In this document: positions 50,926 through 59,730 of the stretch, one piece after another
Numbering within the stretch: position 1 is the first letter of the stretch
Layout of the letters: every line of letters begins with the position of its first letter
Assembly: GCF_016863615.1 (NCBI RefSeq)
Contig: NZ_BOPF01000009.1
Location: 265,832 to 329,831 of the forward strand
Origin: Virgisporangium aliadipatigenens
GTDB taxonomy: Bacteria > Actinomycetota > Actinomycetes > Mycobacteriales > Micromonosporaceae
Length of the DNA stretch: 64,000 nucleotides
Direction: 5' to 3'
Program-made: the position numbers and the translations under genes
Notes under the pieces: model-generated
What the model saw: the letters and a program-made list of their open reading frames with translations, nothing else
Told to the model about the DNA's origin: nothing
Database searches by the model: none

Positions 50926-52017
50926 CTACGCACTCCGACCATGAGGACGTCCCGCCCGAGGGGGCCGGTGGATCCGGCCGGGCACGTCGCGCAGGCGCCC
51001 GCCGCTGCCGCCGTACCGGCTCGCGACGATCTCGGCGACGATGCTGACCGCCGTCTCCTCCGGGGTGCGCGCGCCGAGATCCAGCCCGATCGGCGAGGCG
51101 AGGCGCTCCAGTTCGGCCCCGGTCAGGCCGTGCTCGCGCAGCCGGGCCAGCCGATCGTCGTGGGTGTGTCGGGAACCCATCGCGCCGACGTACGCCAGCG
51201 GCATCCGTAACGCCTCCGCCAGCACCGGCACGTCGAACCTCGGATCGTGTGTCAGCACGCACACGACGGTGCGCCCGTCCAGCCGCCCGGCCCCGGCCTC
51301 GGCACGCAGGTACCGGTGCGGCCAGTCGACCACCACGTCGTGGGCCTGCGGGAAGCGGCGTGCGGTGGCGAAGACCGGCCGCGCGTCGCACACCGTGACG
51401 CGGTAGCCGAGGACGGCACCGACCCGGGCCAGCGCGGCGGCGAAGTCGACCGCCCCGAACACGATCATCCGGGGCGGTGGCGCGTACGCGGCGACGAAGG
51501 CGCCGGTTTGCGCGATCCCGCTGTCGCCGGTGCGCAGGCGTTCCCGGGCGTCGGCCGCGGCGGCGGCGTCGAGCCGGCCCGAACCCAGGGTGCCGGCGGT
51601 GCGGTCGGCCCACACGACGAGCCGTCGCCCCGGCGGGTCCCCGTCGAGTGCGGTGGCCACCGCCACCGGCGTCCCCGCGCGGATGTCCCGGGCGACGTCA
51701 CCCAGCTCCGGGAACGTCGTGCGGTCCACCCGTTCGACGAAGACGTCCAGGGATCCGCCGCAGGTGAGCAGGTCGTCGAAGTCCTCGAGGCCCTGCCGCA
51801 CCGGTACGCCGGTCGCCTGTACACGGGTGGCCAGTTCGTACACGGTCGCCTCGACGCATCCGGCGGAGACGCTGCCGGTCGCCGAACCGTCCGGGCCGAC
51901 CAGCATCGTGGCGCCGGCCGGCCGGGGAGCCGAACGCCACGTGCGCACCACCGTCGCCATGCCGACCGGTTCACCGGCCTCCCACCAGCGGACCAACTCG
52001 TCGAGCACGTCACGCAC
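50926..52017 (-). CDS. xdhC: XdhC-family molybdenum cofactor chaperone
   Basis: A 363-residue XdhC/CoxI-type protein: N-terminal domain with VVRTWRSAPRPAGATMLVGP and SAGCVEATVYELA, then a Rossmann domain (MIVFGAVDFAAALARVGAVL), and the end with VGAMGSRHTHDDRLARL and GLDLGARTPEETAVSIVAEI. XdhC proteins bind and sulfurate molybdopterin cofactor and insert it into xanthine dehydrogenase-type enzymes. It is the last gene of the hydroxylase operon, overlapping the FAD subunit gene by 8 nt. GTG start. Confidence 0.92.
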   Translation of the reverse strand: MRDVLDELVRWWEAGEPVGMATVVRTWRSAPRPAGATMLVGPDGSATGSVSAGCVEATVYELATRVQATGVPVRQGLEDFDDLLTCGGSLDVFVERVDRTTFPELGDVARDIRAGTPVAVATALDGDPPGRRLVVWADRTAGTLGSGRLDAAAAADARERLRTGDSGIAQTGAFVAAYAPPPRMIVFGAVDFAAALARVGAVLGYRVTVCDARPVFATARRFPQAHDVVVDWPHRYLRAEAGAGRLDGRTVVCVLTHDPRFDVPVLAEALRMPLAYVGAMGSRHTHDDRLARLREHGLTGAELERLASPIGLDLGARTPEETAVSIVAEIVASRYGGSGGRLRDVPGRIHRPPRAGRPHGRSA

Positions 52018-52903
52018 GGCCGGCCCGTTCCAGCACCTCCAGCACGGTGCCGACGAGCAGCGGCACCTTGTACCCGGTCATCGGCAACGGCCGCGCGCCG
52101 TCGGCGGCCCGCCGCGCAGCCGCCTCGAACAGGGCACCGGTGGGCGGGTTGCCGAGCAGCGCCGCCTCCACCGCCGGCAGCCGCAACGGGATCGGGGCCA
52201 CTCCGCCGACGGCCACTCCGGCCGCTGCCACCGTTCCGTCGAGAACGACAAGGCGCGCGACGGCCTCGACCAGCGGCCACTCGGCGTAGGTGCGGCTGAT
52301 CGCCCGGTGGTAGGCGGCCCGCTCGCCCGCAACGGCCGGGGGAAGCCGCACGGCGGTGAGCAGTTCGCCGTCGGCGAGCCGATGGTCGCGGGAGCCGTCG
52401 GAGCCGTCGCCGAACACCTCCGCGACCGGCAGGACGCGCCGGTCGGTGACGACCTCGGCGGCGTAGGCGAGCAGGGCCGCCCCGAGCGTCGAGGGATGCG
52501 GCGCCACGCACGGACCCAGGTCGAACGCGACGTGGAAGCGATGGTTGCCGGCACGGGCCGGGCAGGTGTCCCCGCCGCTCTTCAGGCACGGCGTGTGCGG
52601 GTTGCGGTAGTACCAGCACCGGTTGTGCTGCAACAGGTTGCCGCCGATCGTGCCGATCCGGCGGATCTGCGGCGTGGCGAGCGCACCCGCCGACAGGGCC
52701 AGCCCGGGATAGCCGGACCGGATCGCCTCGTCGGCCGCCAGCACCGCCATCGGCGTCGCCGCGCCGATCTCCCACCCGCCGTCGGCGGTGGCCGTGATCC
52801 GTCGAAGCTCGGGACGGGCGCCGACGTCGCGCACCGGCCCGCGGCTGATCCCGCTGCGCCGGCGCTCGCTCAGATCGGTGCCCCCGGCACGAAACTCGCT
52901 CAT
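52010..52903 (-). CDS. FAD subunit of a molybdenum hydroxylase with 4Fe-4S insert
   Basis: A 297-residue CoxM/XdhB-type FAD protein (ATPQIRRIGTIGGNLLQHNR and AIGG-like FAD contacts, PxxLPM-type end). Between the two FAD motifs lies a Cys-rich insert, CWYYRNPHTPCLKSGGDTCP, equal to the 4Fe-4S cluster insert of the periplasmic aldehyde oxidoreductase PaoB and of 4-hydroxybenzoyl-CoA reductase. It passes electrons from the molybdenum subunit to an external acceptor. ATG overlaps the stop of the molybdenum subunit gene. The first 40 residues are shorter than usual, so the PxxLxxAL N-terminal part is reduced. Confidence 0.87.
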   Translation of the reverse strand: MSEFRAGGTDLSERRRSGISRGPVRDVGARPELRRITATADGGWEIGAATPMAVLAADEAIRSGYPGLALSAGALATPQIRRIGTIGGNLLQHNRCWYYRNPHTPCLKSGGDTCPARAGNHRFHVAFDLGPCVAPHPSTLGAALLAYAAEVVTDRRVLPVAEVFGDGSDGSRDHRLADGELLTAVRLPPAVAGERAAYHRAISRTYAEWPLVEAVARLVVLDGTVAAAGVAVGGVAPIPLRLPAVEAALLGNPPTGALFEAAARRAADGARPLPMTGYKVPLLVGTVLEVLERAGRA

Positions 52904-55614
52904 CGAATATCTCCGCGGGCGACGGCCTCGACGATCGCGTCGGGCCGGATGGGCAACCGGTACGGGCGCTGCCCGGTCGCGTGGTGCACGGCGTTGGCGA
53001 TCGCGGCGGCCACCGGCATGGTGGCGATCTCACCGAGCCCCACCCCGCCGCCGGGCACGTGTTCGAACCCGTCCTCGTCGAAGTGCAGCGTGATCCGCGG
53101 CGTGTCCGCGATCCCCGGGATCCGGTAGTCCTCCAGCCCGGCGGTCAGCACCCGCCCGGTGTGCGGGTCGAGTTCGCGCTGCTCGTACAGCGCGTAGCCG
53201 ATGCCCTGGATCACCGCGCCGTGCGCCTGCGCGGCCGCCAGTTCGGGCGCGGCGAGCCGCCCGACCGCGATGCCGCAGTACATCGCCGGCACCCGCACGT
53301 GCCCGAGCCGGGTGTCCACCTCGACCTCGGCCAGGTACACCGATCCGGTGTAGCCCCGCCCGGTGCGCAGCCGGGACGTGGCCCGCAGGAAGACCGACAT
53401 GCCCGCGCCCAGTGCGCCGGCGCCGTCGAACGGCCGGCGGGCCGAGCGGCCGAGCGCCGCGTCGTCGTCGGGTCGGCGCGCGGTCACCGTCGTCTCCTGC
53501 GCCGCGCGCAGCGCGTCCGGCCACGCCAGGACGCCGCCGGCGTGGCGGACCCCGGCGTCGTCGGGTCGCGCGCCGGGTAGTCGCGTCGCCTCGGCGATCG
53601 CCGCCTTCAGCCGCCGCGCGGCCCGCAGCGTCGCCGGCACGAGCGTCGCCGTGGTGCGACTTCCGCCGGAGATCGGGCCGCGGGGCAGTGCCGAGTCGCC
53701 GATCCGGACCTCTACCGCATCCGGGGGAACGTCGAACGCGCCCGCAACGGTGCGGGCGAGCACCGTTCGGCTGCCGGTGCCCATGTCCTGCACCGCGCTG
53801 GCGACCCGCAGCCGGCCGCCGGGGAGCACGGCAAGCTCCACCTCGCAGTCGGTCTGGTGCCAGTAGAACCAGTTGGCGGCCGCGACGCCGACGCCCCGCC
53901 GGTACCGGCCGGTGCGGGTGTGCGCGCCGCGTTCCCGCCAGGCCGGCAGCTCCGCCGCCCAGGTGTACAGCCGCTGCCGCAACGGGTCCGGGTCCCACCG
54001 GCGGCGCAGTGCGATCGGGTCGGTGTCCAGGCGCAGCGCGGCCTCGTCGACGGCCTGTTCCAGGGCGAAGCAGGTCAGCGGGCCGCCCGGGCCGCGGAAC
54101 GGGGTGCCCGGCGGCGTGTTGGTGACGACGTCGTAGTCGGCGAGATCCTTCGCCGGCGCCGGATAGATGAGCCGGGCCAACGACGCGACGGTCGAACCGA
54201 CCGCGACCCCGGAGTCCGCGACCGCCGTCATCGACAGCGCCGCGAGGCTGCCGTCCGCGGCGGCCAGCAGCCCCACGGTCAGTTCGGCGGCGGGCCGGTG
54301 GCCGGCGACGCTCAGCTCCTCCAGCCGGTCCAGGGCGACCCGCACCGGCGCACCGGCGGCGCGGGACAGCTCGACCGCGGCGACGATCTCGTGCGACAGC
54401 GCCAGCTTCGCGCCGAACCCGCCGCCCACGTGCTCGGCGAGCACCCGCACGGCCTCGGGGCGCAGCCTGTAGCGGCGGGCCAGTTCGTGCGCGACGTGGG
54501 CGACCGCCTGCGTGGACGCGTGCACCGTCAGCCCGTCCGCGGTCCAGTCGGCGACCGCGACGTGCGGCTCGAACGCCGTGTGCACCTGCGCGGCCGTGTG
54601 GAACGTCCCCTCGACCAGCAGCGGGTCCCCGGCCTCGCGGGCAGCGGCGAGGAGCCGCCGGGCGGTCTTCGCCGACTCGGAGAACTGCCCCACGGGACCG
54701 CGCAGGTTGGGCGCCTTCCACGGGGTCGGCACCAGCACGCCCTCGGCCGCGTTGGGAGTGCGCCGCTTGCCGGTGTACACCGGGGCCGGGTCGGGCCGCA
54801 GCGCCGCCGACGCGCTGACGCTGGCCGGCAGCGGCTCGTACCGCACGACGACGGCGGCGGCACCGGCCTCCGCGGCGTGCCGGTCCACCGCCGCGATCGC
54901 GACGAGCGGCTCCCCCACGTAGCGGACCTCCGGGTCGCGCGCGTCCAGCAGGCGCACCACGGCGCGCACGCCCGGGGTCCGTTCGGCCGCGGCGGTGTCG
55001 ATGTCGCCGACCCGCGCGTGGGCGTGCGCGGAGCGCAGAACGACACCCTCCAGCTGCCCGGGCAGCCGGACGTCGAGCGTGTAGCGGGCCCGTCCGGTCA
55101 CCTTCTCGGCGGCCTCCACCCGGGGCGGTGCGGCGGCGTGCGCGTTGTCGTGCTCGCCGGCGCAGGCGGCCGCGACGGCGTCGAAGATCTCGACGTAGGC
55201 GCCGCACCGGCACAGGTGGCCGGCGAGCGCGGCGGCGATCTCCTCGCGTTCCGGCCGGGCGGTGCCGTGGCGGGCGCGCCAGTCGTCGTGGAAGGCGGCC
55301 GCCTCGACCACGAAGCCCGGCGTGCAGAACCCGCACTGCAACGCGCCGTGCGCGACGAAGGCCCGGGCGACCGGATGTTCGGGGTCGATGCCCTCGACCG
55401 TGGTGACGGTGTGCCCGTCGAGGGCGTCGGTCGGCAGCAGGCAGCTCACCACGGGTTGCCCGTCGAGCAGCACCGTGCAGGCGCCGCAGACCCCGGCGCC
55501 GCAGACGAGCTTGGTGCCGGTCAATCCGAGGCGTTCGCGGAGGGTGTCCACCGAGGTGTCGGGCAGGGGGCCGGGGAGGGCGTGCTGGGTTCCGTTGATC
55601 TCGACCTTGACCAT
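52900..55614 (-). CDS. Molybdenum hydroxylase, fused 2Fe-2S and molybdopterin subunits
   Basis: A 904-residue fusion. Residues 1-155 are the small subunit with two 2Fe-2S clusters (CGAGVCGACTVLLDG, LQCGFCTPGFV, LCRCGAY). Residues about 165-900 are the large molybdopterin subunit (GRARYTLDVRLPGQLEGVV, EHVGGGFGAKLALSHEIVAA, FRGPGGPLTCFALEQAVDEA, QDMGTGSRTVLART, GGGVGLGEIATMPVAAAIAN with the catalytic Glu region). This is the xanthine dehydrogenase/aldehyde oxidase family; substrate is open (aldehyde, purine or N-heterocycle). Residues are fused that are usually separate proteins. ATG 55614 has GAGAAGG before it and a TetR operator over its -10. Confidence 0.92.
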   Translation of the reverse strand: MVKVEINGTQHALPGPLPDTSVDTLRERLGLTGTKLVCGAGVCGACTVLLDGQPVVSCLLPTDALDGHTVTTVEGIDPEHPVARAFVAHGALQCGFCTPGFVVEAAAFHDDWRARHGTARPEREEIAAALAGHLCRCGAYVEIFDAVAAACAGEHDNAHAAAPPRVEAAEKVTGRARYTLDVRLPGQLEGVVLRSAHAHARVGDIDTAAAERTPGVRAVVRLLDARDPEVRYVGEPLVAIAAVDRHAAEAGAAAVVVRYEPLPASVSASAALRPDPAPVYTGKRRTPNAAEGVLVPTPWKAPNLRGPVGQFSESAKTARRLLAAAREAGDPLLVEGTFHTAAQVHTAFEPHVAVADWTADGLTVHASTQAVAHVAHELARRYRLRPEAVRVLAEHVGGGFGAKLALSHEIVAAVELSRAAGAPVRVALDRLEELSVAGHRPAAELTVGLLAAADGSLAALSMTAVADSGVAVGSTVASLARLIYPAPAKDLADYDVVTNTPPGTPFRGPGGPLTCFALEQAVDEAALRLDTDPIALRRRWDPDPLRQRLYTWAAELPAWRERGAHTRTGRYRRGVGVAAANWFYWHQTDCEVELAVLPGGRLRVASAVQDMGTGSRTVLARTVAGAFDVPPDAVEVRIGDSALPRGPISGGSRTTATLVPATLRAARRLKAAIAEATRLPGARPDDAGVRHAGGVLAWPDALRAAQETTVTARRPDDDAALGRSARRPFDGAGALGAGMSVFLRATSRLRTGRGYTGSVYLAEVEVDTRLGHVRVPAMYCGIAVGRLAAPELAAAQAHGAVIQGIGYALYEQRELDPHTGRVLTAGLEDYRIPGIADTPRITLHFDEDGFEHVPGGGVGLGEIATMPVAAAIANAVHHATGQRPYRLPIRPDAIVEAVARGDIR

Positions 55615-55646
55615 TGAGCCTTCTCACTCTCGGTCCGGCAGGATGC

Positions 55647-55662
55647 GAATGAATGTTCATTC
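55647..55662. promoter_or_regulatory. TetR operator of the molybdenum hydroxylase operon
   Basis: GAATGAA-TG-TTCATTC is a perfect inverted repeat with a 2-bp centre. It overlaps the -10 box of the downstream operon; the TetR gene is the next gene upstream. Confidence 0.75.
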
Positions 55663-55681
55663 ACACCGGGGCGCGTGTCAA
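55652..55681 (-). promoter_or_regulatory. Molybdenum hydroxylase operon promoter
   Basis: On the minus strand TTGACA (55681-55676) and AACATT (55657-55652) are 18 bp apart. The -35 is consensus, and the -10 lies within the TetR operator. Confidence 0.65.
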
Positions 55682-55703
55682 GGGCGCTCGCCCGACAATG
55701 GCC

Positions 55704-56279
55704 TTACGGGCAGCGCAGCAGGTCCCAGACCGCGTTCTCGGACAGGGCCAGCCGCTCCTCGTCGAGGCCGGATCCCCGCATCGACGCGCACATGCCGATG
55801 AACGCCCCGTACGCCAGCGACATCAGCACCGTCGGATCCCCGGGCCGGATCTCCCCCCGGGCCTGACCGGCGCTGATCAACTCCCCGGCCGCCGCGTAGA
55901 TCCGCTCGGTGAGCGCGGCGTTCTCCGCGTCGAGGTAGCTCTGGTGCTGCTGCAGTTCGAGGAACGCGAACGCGTCCGGATGTTCGACCGCGAAGGCCAC
56001 CATCCCGCGCCACATCCGCCCGAACCGCGCCCGGATCGGCTCGTCCGCGACGTCGGCCGCCACCGAATCGATCACATGGGCGCCGAGCCTGGTCTTCCAC
56101 CGCCGGTACACGGCGTTGCCCAGCGCCTCCTTGCTGGGAAAGTGGCGGTAGATGGAGCCCACCGCCACCCCGGCCCGCTCCGCCAGGGGAGCCATCGCCG
56201 TGCCGCCGTAGGTGTACTCGGTGAACACCACGAGCGCGGCGGACATGATCGCCTCGCGCACCTCCCGCGGCTGGGTCAC
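55704..56279 (-). CDS. TetR-family repressor
   Basis: A 191-residue TetR regulator with helix-turn-helix LAERAGVAVGSIYRHFPSKE near residue 34 and a helical ligand domain (FAVEHPDAFAFLELQQHQSY). It lies directly upstream of the molybdenum hydroxylase operon, whose promoter has a typical TetR palindrome 42 bp after its stop, so it probably represses that operon. Its GTG start overlaps the stop of the histidine kinase gene by 4 nt, an unusual pairing. Inducer is unknown, possibly the enzyme substrate. Confidence 0.9.
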   Translation of the reverse strand: MTQPREVREAIMSAALVVFTEYTYGGTAMAPLAERAGVAVGSIYRHFPSKEALGNAVYRRWKTRLGAHVIDSVAADVADEPIRARFGRMWRGMVAFAVEHPDAFAFLELQQHQSYLDAENAALTERIYAAAGELISAGQARGEIRPGDPTVLMSLAYGAFIGMCASMRGSGLDEERLALSENAVWDLLRCP

Positions 56280-57415
56280 CCGCCACCTCCCGGTTCCATG
56301 GCCCGAACGTTACCGGGCGCCGCCGGTACGACCGCTTCGACGGTGAACACCCCGCCGGCGCGCGCGTACGAGAACCTGCCGCCCGCGTCGGCCAGGCGGT
56401 CGGCGAGCCCGCGCAGCCCCGAACTCAGCGGATCCGGCCGCGGGTCGGACGCCCCGTCGTTGCCGACCGTCAGGCGCACCTCCGTCGGCGACGCGCGCAC
56501 CTCGATCGCGCAGCGGGTCGCGCGGCTGTGCCGGAGCAGGTTCGTGGTCGCCTCGCGCAGCACCGCCGCCAGCAGCGGCCCCGCCTGCTCCGGAACGTCC
56601 GCGCCGCCGGTCACCTCGCAGCGCACGCCGCTGGACTCCAGCACCTGCCGGATCGCGGCCAACTGCGCGGCAAGGTCCACCCGCCGGTAGCCGCGCACCA
56701 CGTCGCGCAGGTCGGCGAGCGCGTCGGCCGCGAGGGCCCGCACCTCGCCGGCCTCCGTCCGGGCCCGCTGCGGGTCCAGGGGCGCGAGGCGTTCGGCCAG
56801 CTCGGCCTTGAGCGCGATCACCGACAGGCGGTGCCCCAGATGGTCGTGAACGTCCCGCGCCAGGCGCAGCCGTTCCTCGGCGGCCGCCAGCCGGGACTGC
56901 GCCGCCCGCCCCTCCTCCGCCTGCACCAGCAGGTCCCAGAACCACACCTGCAGCCCGTTCACGGCGGCGACGCCCAGCCCGAAGCCGCCCGTGATGACCA
57001 CCGTGTGCCACCAGACGTCCGGCGCGACCGGCACCGCCACCGCGACGACGCCGGCCACCAGGGCCCACCCCCACCACCGCGGAACGAGCACCGGGATCAC
57101 GCCGACCAGGCACGCCGCCAGCCACGACCAGCTCGGCCACGCGCCGCCGAGCGGAGCGACCAGCGGGAGCGACGCGACCGATGCCACGGCGAGCGCGAGC
57201 ACCGGCCGGCGTCGCCGCGCCCAGGGCGTGACGAGCGCGTGCAGGACGTACCCCTGCGCCACGCAGAACATCGCGATGCCGAGCGCGCCCAGGATCCGCC
57301 GCGCGCCGTCCGGTTCCCGGGCGAGGCCGATCGCCGGCATCAGCAGCGCGGCCGTGCCGTTGACGGCGAGCACGCCGAACGTCACGAGCCGGACCCGGCG
57401 CAGGCGAGGTTGCAT
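56276..57415 (-). CDS. DesK-type sensor histidine kinase, orphan
   Basis: A 379-residue kinase. About six N-terminal membrane segments (to residue 150) precede HisKA_3 with DVHDHLGHRLSVIALKAELA (phosphorylated His) and a HATPase domain (REATTNLLRHSRATRCAIEV, then GLRGLADRLADAGGRFSYAR). This family pairs with NarL-type regulators, but no regulator gene adjoins. It is instead coupled to a TetR gene. The orphan DesR-like regulator 14 kb away is a possible partner. The start ATG 57415 is followed by a basic stretch and the first span. Confidence 0.9.
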   Translation of the reverse strand: MQPRLRRVRLVTFGVLAVNGTAALLMPAIGLAREPDGARRILGALGIAMFCVAQGYVLHALVTPWARRRRPVLALAVASVASLPLVAPLGGAWPSWSWLAACLVGVIPVLVPRWWGWALVAGVVAVAVPVAPDVWWHTVVITGGFGLGVAAVNGLQVWFWDLLVQAEEGRAAQSRLAAAEERLRLARDVHDHLGHRLSVIALKAELAERLAPLDPQRARTEAGEVRALAADALADLRDVVRGYRRVDLAAQLAAIRQVLESSGVRCEVTGGADVPEQAGPLLAAVLREATTNLLRHSRATRCAIEVRASPTEVRLTVGNDGASDPRPDPLSSGLRGLADRLADAGGRFSYARAGGVFTVEAVVPAAPGNVRAMEPGGGG

Positions 57416-57502
57416 GCGCCGAGCGTAGGTGCGACGGCGTCACGGCCGACCCGGGAAAAGTTCACGGGTGCGCGGGTGTGCCGCGCCCGCAGGCTGGCCG
57501 GC

Positions 57503-57904
57503 ATGTGGAAGAAGCTGCGGCACCGCTGGCCGAGCGCGCTGGCGTTGGTGCTGACCGTCGACAATCTCGTGGCACCCCGGCCGCTGGCGCCGTGGACGTT
57601 GCTGGTGCTGGCGTTCGCGTACCTGAGCATCGGGGTGGTCCGGGGCACGCTGCGCCCGGGCAGGGTGCTCGCCGCCCAGCTCGGCGGCGCGGGTGTCTAC
57701 TTGGGACTGATCGCCCTCGCGTCGGCCCTTTCGGGGACGGCGTCCGCGTTCGTGGTCGGGGCGGGCTGGTTCGCGCACGCCGGCTGGGACCTGTGGCACC
57801 ACCGGCGCAACCTGGTGGTGTGGCGGGAGTTCGCCGAGTGGTGCGCCGTCGTCGACGCCGTCATCGGCGTCTCGGTGCTGATGTGGGCCGTCGCGGCGCT
57901 GTGA
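57503..57904 (+). CDS. Four-span membrane protein of unknown function
   Basis: A 133-residue protein: basic start MWKKLRHRWP, then hydrophobic segments (ALALVLTVDNL, WTLLVLAFAYLSIGVV, QLGGAGVYLGLIALASALSG, AVVDAVIGVSVLMWAVAAL) with conserved-looking WFAHAGWDLWHHRRNLVVWR between the third and fourth. The WDLWHHRRN segment is a hallmark of an actinobacterial membrane protein family without known function. It diverges from the DesK-type kinase (87-bp gap), so it may be regulated with it. Confidence 0.78.
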   Translation: MWKKLRHRWPSALALVLTVDNLVAPRPLAPWTLLVLAFAYLSIGVVRGTLRPGRVLAAQLGGAGVYLGLIALASALSGTASAFVVGAGWFAHAGWDLWHHRRNLVVWREFAEWCAVVDAVIGVSVLMWAVAAL

Positions 57905-57917
57905 CGGAGTGGCCGTC

Positions 57918-58095
57918 ATGCGCATTCGTCGTGCCGACGTCGCCGACTCGGCCGGGATCGCCGCGGTGCACGTCGCCTCGTCGCCGGCCGCCTATGCGGC
58001 GCACGGCTGGCTGCCGGACGGGGGTCAGGCGGGACACGACGCGCGACGTCCCGCGGACCGTCGTGCGGTACCGGCCGACGCTCGCACCTCAGTGA
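57918..58095 (+). pseudogene. Remnant of a GNAT acetyltransferase
   Basis: The frame from ATG 57918 encodes the GNAT start MRIRRADVADSAGIAAVHVA, which is joined directly to a C-terminal piece AAYAAHGWLPDG. The rest, RRDTTRDVPRTVVRYRPTLA, continues in another frame to TGA 58095. About 100 central residues with the acetyl-CoA-binding motif are missing. Internal deletion plus frameshift shows a dead gene. It starts 13 nt after the membrane protein gene. Confidence 0.72.
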
Positions 58096-59717
58096 CCCCG
58101 GAACGCCTCCTCCAGCCACCACGAGCCGCGCCGCGCGTCGACCTTCGCGTCCACCACGAACACGCCCCGCGGCGCGGCGAGCCACTCCCGCACGGCGTCG
58201 AGGTCGCCGGCGGAGCGCACCGTCGCGCCGCGGCAGCCGTGGCCCCGCGCGATCTCCGCGAGATCCGCGTCCGGCAGCGTCACGGTGTCGAGCGGGTGCC
58301 CGCCCGGCCCGAAGTGGTGCACCTCGGCGCCGTACGCGGCGTCGTCGTAGACGACCACGAGCAGCGGCCCGCCGAGCCGCGCGGCCGTCGCCAGTTCGGC
58401 CGAGGACATCAGGAAACCGCCGTCGCCGAGCGCCGCCACCGTCAGGCGGTCGGGACGCGCCAGCGCCGCGCCGAGTGCGCTCGACAGACCCAGACCGATC
58501 GATTGGAACGCCTGCGTGAAGCAGAAACCCGCCGCGTCCGGCACGTCGAGGAACATCGCCGGGTAGCCCATGAAGTTGCCGGAGTCCACGACGACGGTGC
58601 GTTCGGCGGGCAGCAGGTCGTCGAGGAGCACGCTGAGCGTGCGCGGGTCGATCCGGCCGGGCGGCGGATCGTCCACATAGGACACCGTGCGCCACCTGCC
58701 GCCGGCGGCGATCCGCTCGCGCAGCGCGCCCGTGCGCCATCCCGGCCGCACGTCGGGACCGAGCCCCACCGCGCACGCGTCGGCCACCGCCACCACGTCG
58801 CCGGTGACGGGCACGTCGACCGGCCGGTTGACGACGAGCGCACCGGGTTCCAGGTCGACCTGGGCCACGATCGCCGCCGGGCCGATCAGGGCGCCGTGGC
58901 GGGTGGTCCACATGTTCAGGGTGCTGCCCCAGGCGACGACGAGGTCGGAGCCGGCGATCAGTTCGGCGGCCAGCGGGGTGGCGAAGCCGCCGGAGACGTC
59001 GAGATACCAGGGGTCGCCGGCGAACAGGCCCTTCGCGGCGGCCGACACGGCGAGCAGCGCACCGGTGCGGGATGCCAGTCGGGTCAATGCCTCCCGCGCC
59101 TCGATCGGCCTGCGGGCCGCGCCCCGCCCGGCGATGAACACCGGCCTGCGCGCCGCCCGCAGCGCCGCCACGAGAGCCGCCACGTCGGGCGCCGGCTCCG
59201 GGTCGGCCGGCACCGGCGCCACGGGAGAGAACGCCACCTCCCGCGCCTGAACGTCCAGCGGCAGCCCCAGCACGACGGTCCGGCCGGCACCGCGCGTGGC
59301 GGTGTCCCACACGCCCGCGACGCACTCGGCGACGTTCTCCGGATGGATCCGATGGAAGACCGCGCCGACGGCGGCCGCGAGGGCCGGGAGGTCGATGTGG
59401 AAGTTGGACCGGGGGTTGGGCGCCTCGGCCGCGAGCACGACGAGCGGCGAACGGCTCTTTGCGGCCTCGGCGATGCCGGTCAGCGCGTTGGTCACGCCCG
59501 GCCCCTGGTGCAGCGACAGCACCGCCGGACGGCCCGACACCCGCGCGAACGCGTCCGCCATGACGGCCGCGCCGCCCTCGTGCACCGCCGGCACGAACCG
59601 CGCACCGGCGGCCACGAGGGCGTTGGTCACGTGGAAGTTGCCGCTGCCGACCAGCCCGAACACGTGATCGGCACCGCAGTCGACCAGGGTCCGCGCGACA
59701 GCCTCCGAGACGCGCAT
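58089..59717 (-). CDS. ThDP-dependent enzyme, acetolactate synthase-like
   Basis: A 542-residue ThDP enzyme with the three usual domains: N-terminal with the cofactor Glu in AVHEGGAAVMADAFARVSG, central Rossmann domain, and the C-terminal ThDP site GDGGFLMSSAELATAARLGG ending with DDAAYGAE. It groups by eye with benzoylformate decarboxylase/oxalyl-CoA decarboxylase-like or acetolactate synthase-like proteins of non-biosynthetic type. It follows a cyclase-family gene by 13 nt, a frequent actinobacterial and proteobacterial pair in catabolic operons. Substrate is probably a 2-oxo acid but is not known. Confidence 0.87.
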   Translation of the reverse strand: MRVSEAVARTLVDCGADHVFGLVGSGNFHVTNALVAAGARFVPAVHEGGAAVMADAFARVSGRPAVLSLHQGPGVTNALTGIAEAAKSRSPLVVLAAEAPNPRSNFHIDLPALAAAVGAVFHRIHPENVAECVAGVWDTATRGAGRTVVLGLPLDVQAREVAFSPVAPVPADPEPAPDVAALVAALRAARRPVFIAGRGAARRPIEAREALTRLASRTGALLAVSAAAKGLFAGDPWYLDVSGGFATPLAAELIAGSDLVVAWGSTLNMWTTRHGALIGPAAIVAQVDLEPGALVVNRPVDVPVTGDVVAVADACAVGLGPDVRPGWRTGALRERIAAGGRWRTVSYVDDPPPGRIDPRTLSVLLDDLLPAERTVVVDSGNFMGYPAMFLDVPDAAGFCFTQAFQSIGLGLSSALGAALARPDRLTVAALGDGGFLMSSAELATAARLGGPLLVVVYDDAAYGAEVHHFGPGGHPLDTVTLPDADLAEIARGHGCRGATVRSAGDLDAVREWLAAPRGVFVVDAKVDARRGSWWLEEAFRGH

Positions 59718-59730
59718 CTAAGGAAGCAAC

